Assembly: GCA_030044455.1 (NCBI GenBank) | Contig: JASHVU010000637.1 | Span: forward strand, 1 to 5,875 | Length of the DNA: 5,875 nucleotides | Reading direction: 5' to 3' | Source: Acidobacteriaceae bacterium | Lineage (GTDB): Bacteria > Acidobacteriota > Terriglobia > Terriglobales > Acidobacteriaceae | Shown: positions 4,441-5,875 of the stretch, piece by piece | Layout: each line of letters starts with the position of its first letter | Position numbering within the stretch: the first letter of the stretch is position 1 | Notes under the pieces: model-generated | Databases searched by the model: none | What the model saw: the letters and a program-made list of their open reading frames with translations, nothing else | What the model was told of the DNA's origin: nothing | Translations under genes and position numbers: made by a program

Positions 4441-5875
4441 ATGTCCTTCCTCCGCGATCTGAAAATTGCGCTGCGCTCCCTGGCGCGGTTGCCCGCCCTT
4501 TGGATCACGATTGCGCTCACTCTGGCGCTTGGCATTGGCGCCAACGCCGCAATCTTCAGCGTGGTGCGCGCGGTGCTGTTGCGGCCGCTGGCCAATCGCA
4601 ATGAGAGCCAGCTCTTGTATCTGCGGCAGAGCGCGCCGGGAATTGGTGTGCCCAATGCAACCTTTTCGATTCCCGAGATTCATGACATCGGCGCGAGACT
4701 GAAGACCATTAACCAGCTCGGCACGTTTTCTGAGATCGACTTCACGATTGTGGGCCTGGGCACTCCGCGCTCGATTCCAGCCGGCGTTGTGGATGGAAAT
4801 TATTTCCAGGTGATGGGGCTGAGGCCGGTTCTGGGGCGGTTGCTGACTCCGGCTGACGACGGCCAAAGCGCAGCCGGTGCCATTGTGCTTACTTACAAAT
4901 TTTGGCGCGATTCGCTGCACTCCGATCCCAGTGTGCTGGGCAAGGTCGTGCGGCTTGAAAGTTATAGTGGGGCGCGCCAGGCGGCGATTGTTGGCGTCCT
5001 GGAACCATCGGTTCCCTATCCCGTGGCGACTGAGATCATTGCCAACGTGGTAACCAGCCCGCATCATCTTTCGGCAACCATGGTCCAGGGGCGCGAGCAC
5101 CGGATGACCGAGGTGTTCGGGCGGCTTGCGCCGGGCGCCACGCTCGAACAGGCGCGCGTCGAGCTCAACACGGTTTACTCCGCAATGACTCAGGCGCATC
5201 CCGAGGTCTACAAGCCCGAGGGCCATTACATGATCAGCGTGACGCGCATGCACGACCAGATCAATGCCCGGGCAAACACCGTTTTGTGGGTGCTGTTCGC
5301 GGCCTCGGGGCTGCTGTTTGTGATTGCCAGCTCGAACGTGGCCAACCTGGTGCTGGCGCGCACGGTTCGGCGCGAGCCGGAACTGGCAATTCGCGCGGCA
5401 CTGGGCGCCAGCTCGGCGGTGCTGCGCCGCTCGCTGCTGGCCGAAAGTTTTGTACTGTGCGGCAGCGGAACCGTTGCGGCCGTGCTGCTCGCCGTGCCGA
5501 TGGTGAAGGTACTGGGCCACTACGCACAGCGGTTCAGCGTGCGCGCTGCCGATCTCACGCTTGACTCGAGCCTGCTGTGGTTTGGAGCTGCGCTGGCCAT
5601 CATCGCAGCGGTTTTCCTGGCCTACATCCCCCGGCTGCCGTCGCACGATACTCCAACCAACAGCCTGACCGGGCGCGGCGCCCGCGTAACCGGCTCAAGC
5701 AGCCGCAAGCTGCGTGTCTTTGCCATTACGCAGATTGCAGCCTCGTTCCTGTTGCTCACCGGCGCGTGCGTGCTGATGAAAACCCTCTACGTGCTCGAAC
5801 AGACGCGGCCACCATTCGACTCAGCCAATGCGCTGGCCCTGAATCTGCCGGTCATGAATTACGGCAAGACCGACG
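4441..5875 (+). CDS. MacB/FtsX-type ABC permease, ADOP group, 5' part (3' end outside window)
   Basis: 478 codons are seen, open to the window edge; the group is usually about 800-900 residues, so roughly half is missing. The N-terminus MSFLRDLKIALRSLARLP is followed by the first membrane helix with TLALGIGANAAIFSVVRAVL (27-46), the hallmark start of these permeases. A MacB-like periplasmic domain spans about 50-275, with GNYFQVMGLRPVLGR (119-133) and FGRLAPGATLEQARVEL (226-242). The FtsX domain starts about 280 with SSNVANLVLARTVRREPELA (297-316) and the coupling segment IRAALGASSAVLRRSLLAES (317-336). Further membrane helices lie at about 340-358, 378-397 and 427-449. GGAGG at 4428-4432 supports the start. 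No ATPase domain is fused, and none is seen nearby, consistent with the 'orphan' permeases of Acidobacteria. MacB relatives drive efflux or lipoprotein/peptide export; the substrate here is unknown. Confidence 0.9.
   Translation, partial: MSFLRDLKIALRSLARLPALWITIALTLALGIGANAAIFSVVRAVLLRPLANRNESQLLYLRQSAPGIGVPNATFSIPEIHDIGARLKTINQLGTFSEIDFTIVGLGTPRSIPAGVVDGNYFQVMGLRPVLGRLLTPADDGQSAAGAIVLTYKFWRDSLHSDPSVLGKVVRLESYSGARQAAIVGVLEPSVPYPVATEIIANVVTSPHHLSATMVQGREHRMTEVFGRLAPGATLEQARVELNTVYSAMTQAHPEVYKPEGHYMISVTRMHDQINARANTVLWVLFAASGLLFVIASSNVANLVLARTVRREPELAIRAALGASSAVLRRSLLAESFVLCGSGTVAAVLLAVPMVKVLGHYAQRFSVRAADLTLDSSLLWFGAALAIIAAVFLAYIPRLPSHDTPTNSLTGRGARVTGSSSRKLRVFAITQIAASFLLLTGACVLMKTLYVLEQTRPPFDSANALALNLPVMNYGKTD

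Noticed and set aside
4438..5646. 402-residue open frame on the minus strand
   Set aside because: It lies fully opposite the permease gene, which has clear family motifs and a ribosome binding site. The antisense product is rich in His, Arg and Gln with no recognisable domain, typical of a shadow frame in high-GC DNA.

Overview
The window looks like a high-GC chromosomal segment of an acidobacterium (Acidobacteriota). The best clue is the gene running off the right edge: a MacB/FtsX-type permease of the kind Acidobacteria carry in many copies without a fused ATPase (the ADOP group). Two further clues fit: short TAGCC/GTAGC-type repeats between genes, and a decayed gene of the four-helix-bundle (S23/IVS) family. 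The taxonomic call is inference from gene content; no rRNA or other marker is present.

Left part (1-2831, + strand): an electron-transfer-flavoprotein (ETF) operon. It holds the C-terminal third of an ETF:quinone oxidoreductase with an eight-cysteine ferredoxin tail, then etfB and etfA. Together these would take electrons from flavin dehydrogenases such as acyl-CoA dehydrogenases, through the EtfAB flavoprotein, to the membrane quinone pool. Both Etf subunits are divergent in the nucleotide-binding regions. The two gaps inside the operon are not plain spacers. The first holds a truncated, frameshifted four-helix-bundle pseudogene framed by partly inverted GTAGCC repeats. The second holds a 25-bp-arm inverted repeat that begins right at the etfB stop.

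Middle part (2832-3656): a spacer with palindromes and weak terminator candidates, then a MarR-family repressor on the - strand. Its upstream region holds a perfect 12-bp palindrome lying exactly between a good -35 and -10. That promoter places the transcription start on or next to the GTG start codon, so the marR message is probably leaderless. A possible opposite-strand promoter overlaps the same palindrome, and a terminator-like hairpin lies in the leader that it would produce.

Right part (3657-5875, + strand): an exported or membrane-anchored NTF2-like/DUF4440 protein, possibly controlled by the divergent MarR regulator, then a 199-bp gap with no clear signal, then the 5' half (478 codons) of the ADOP-type permease. 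No tRNA, rRNA, CRISPR array, transposase or complete insertion sequence was seen.
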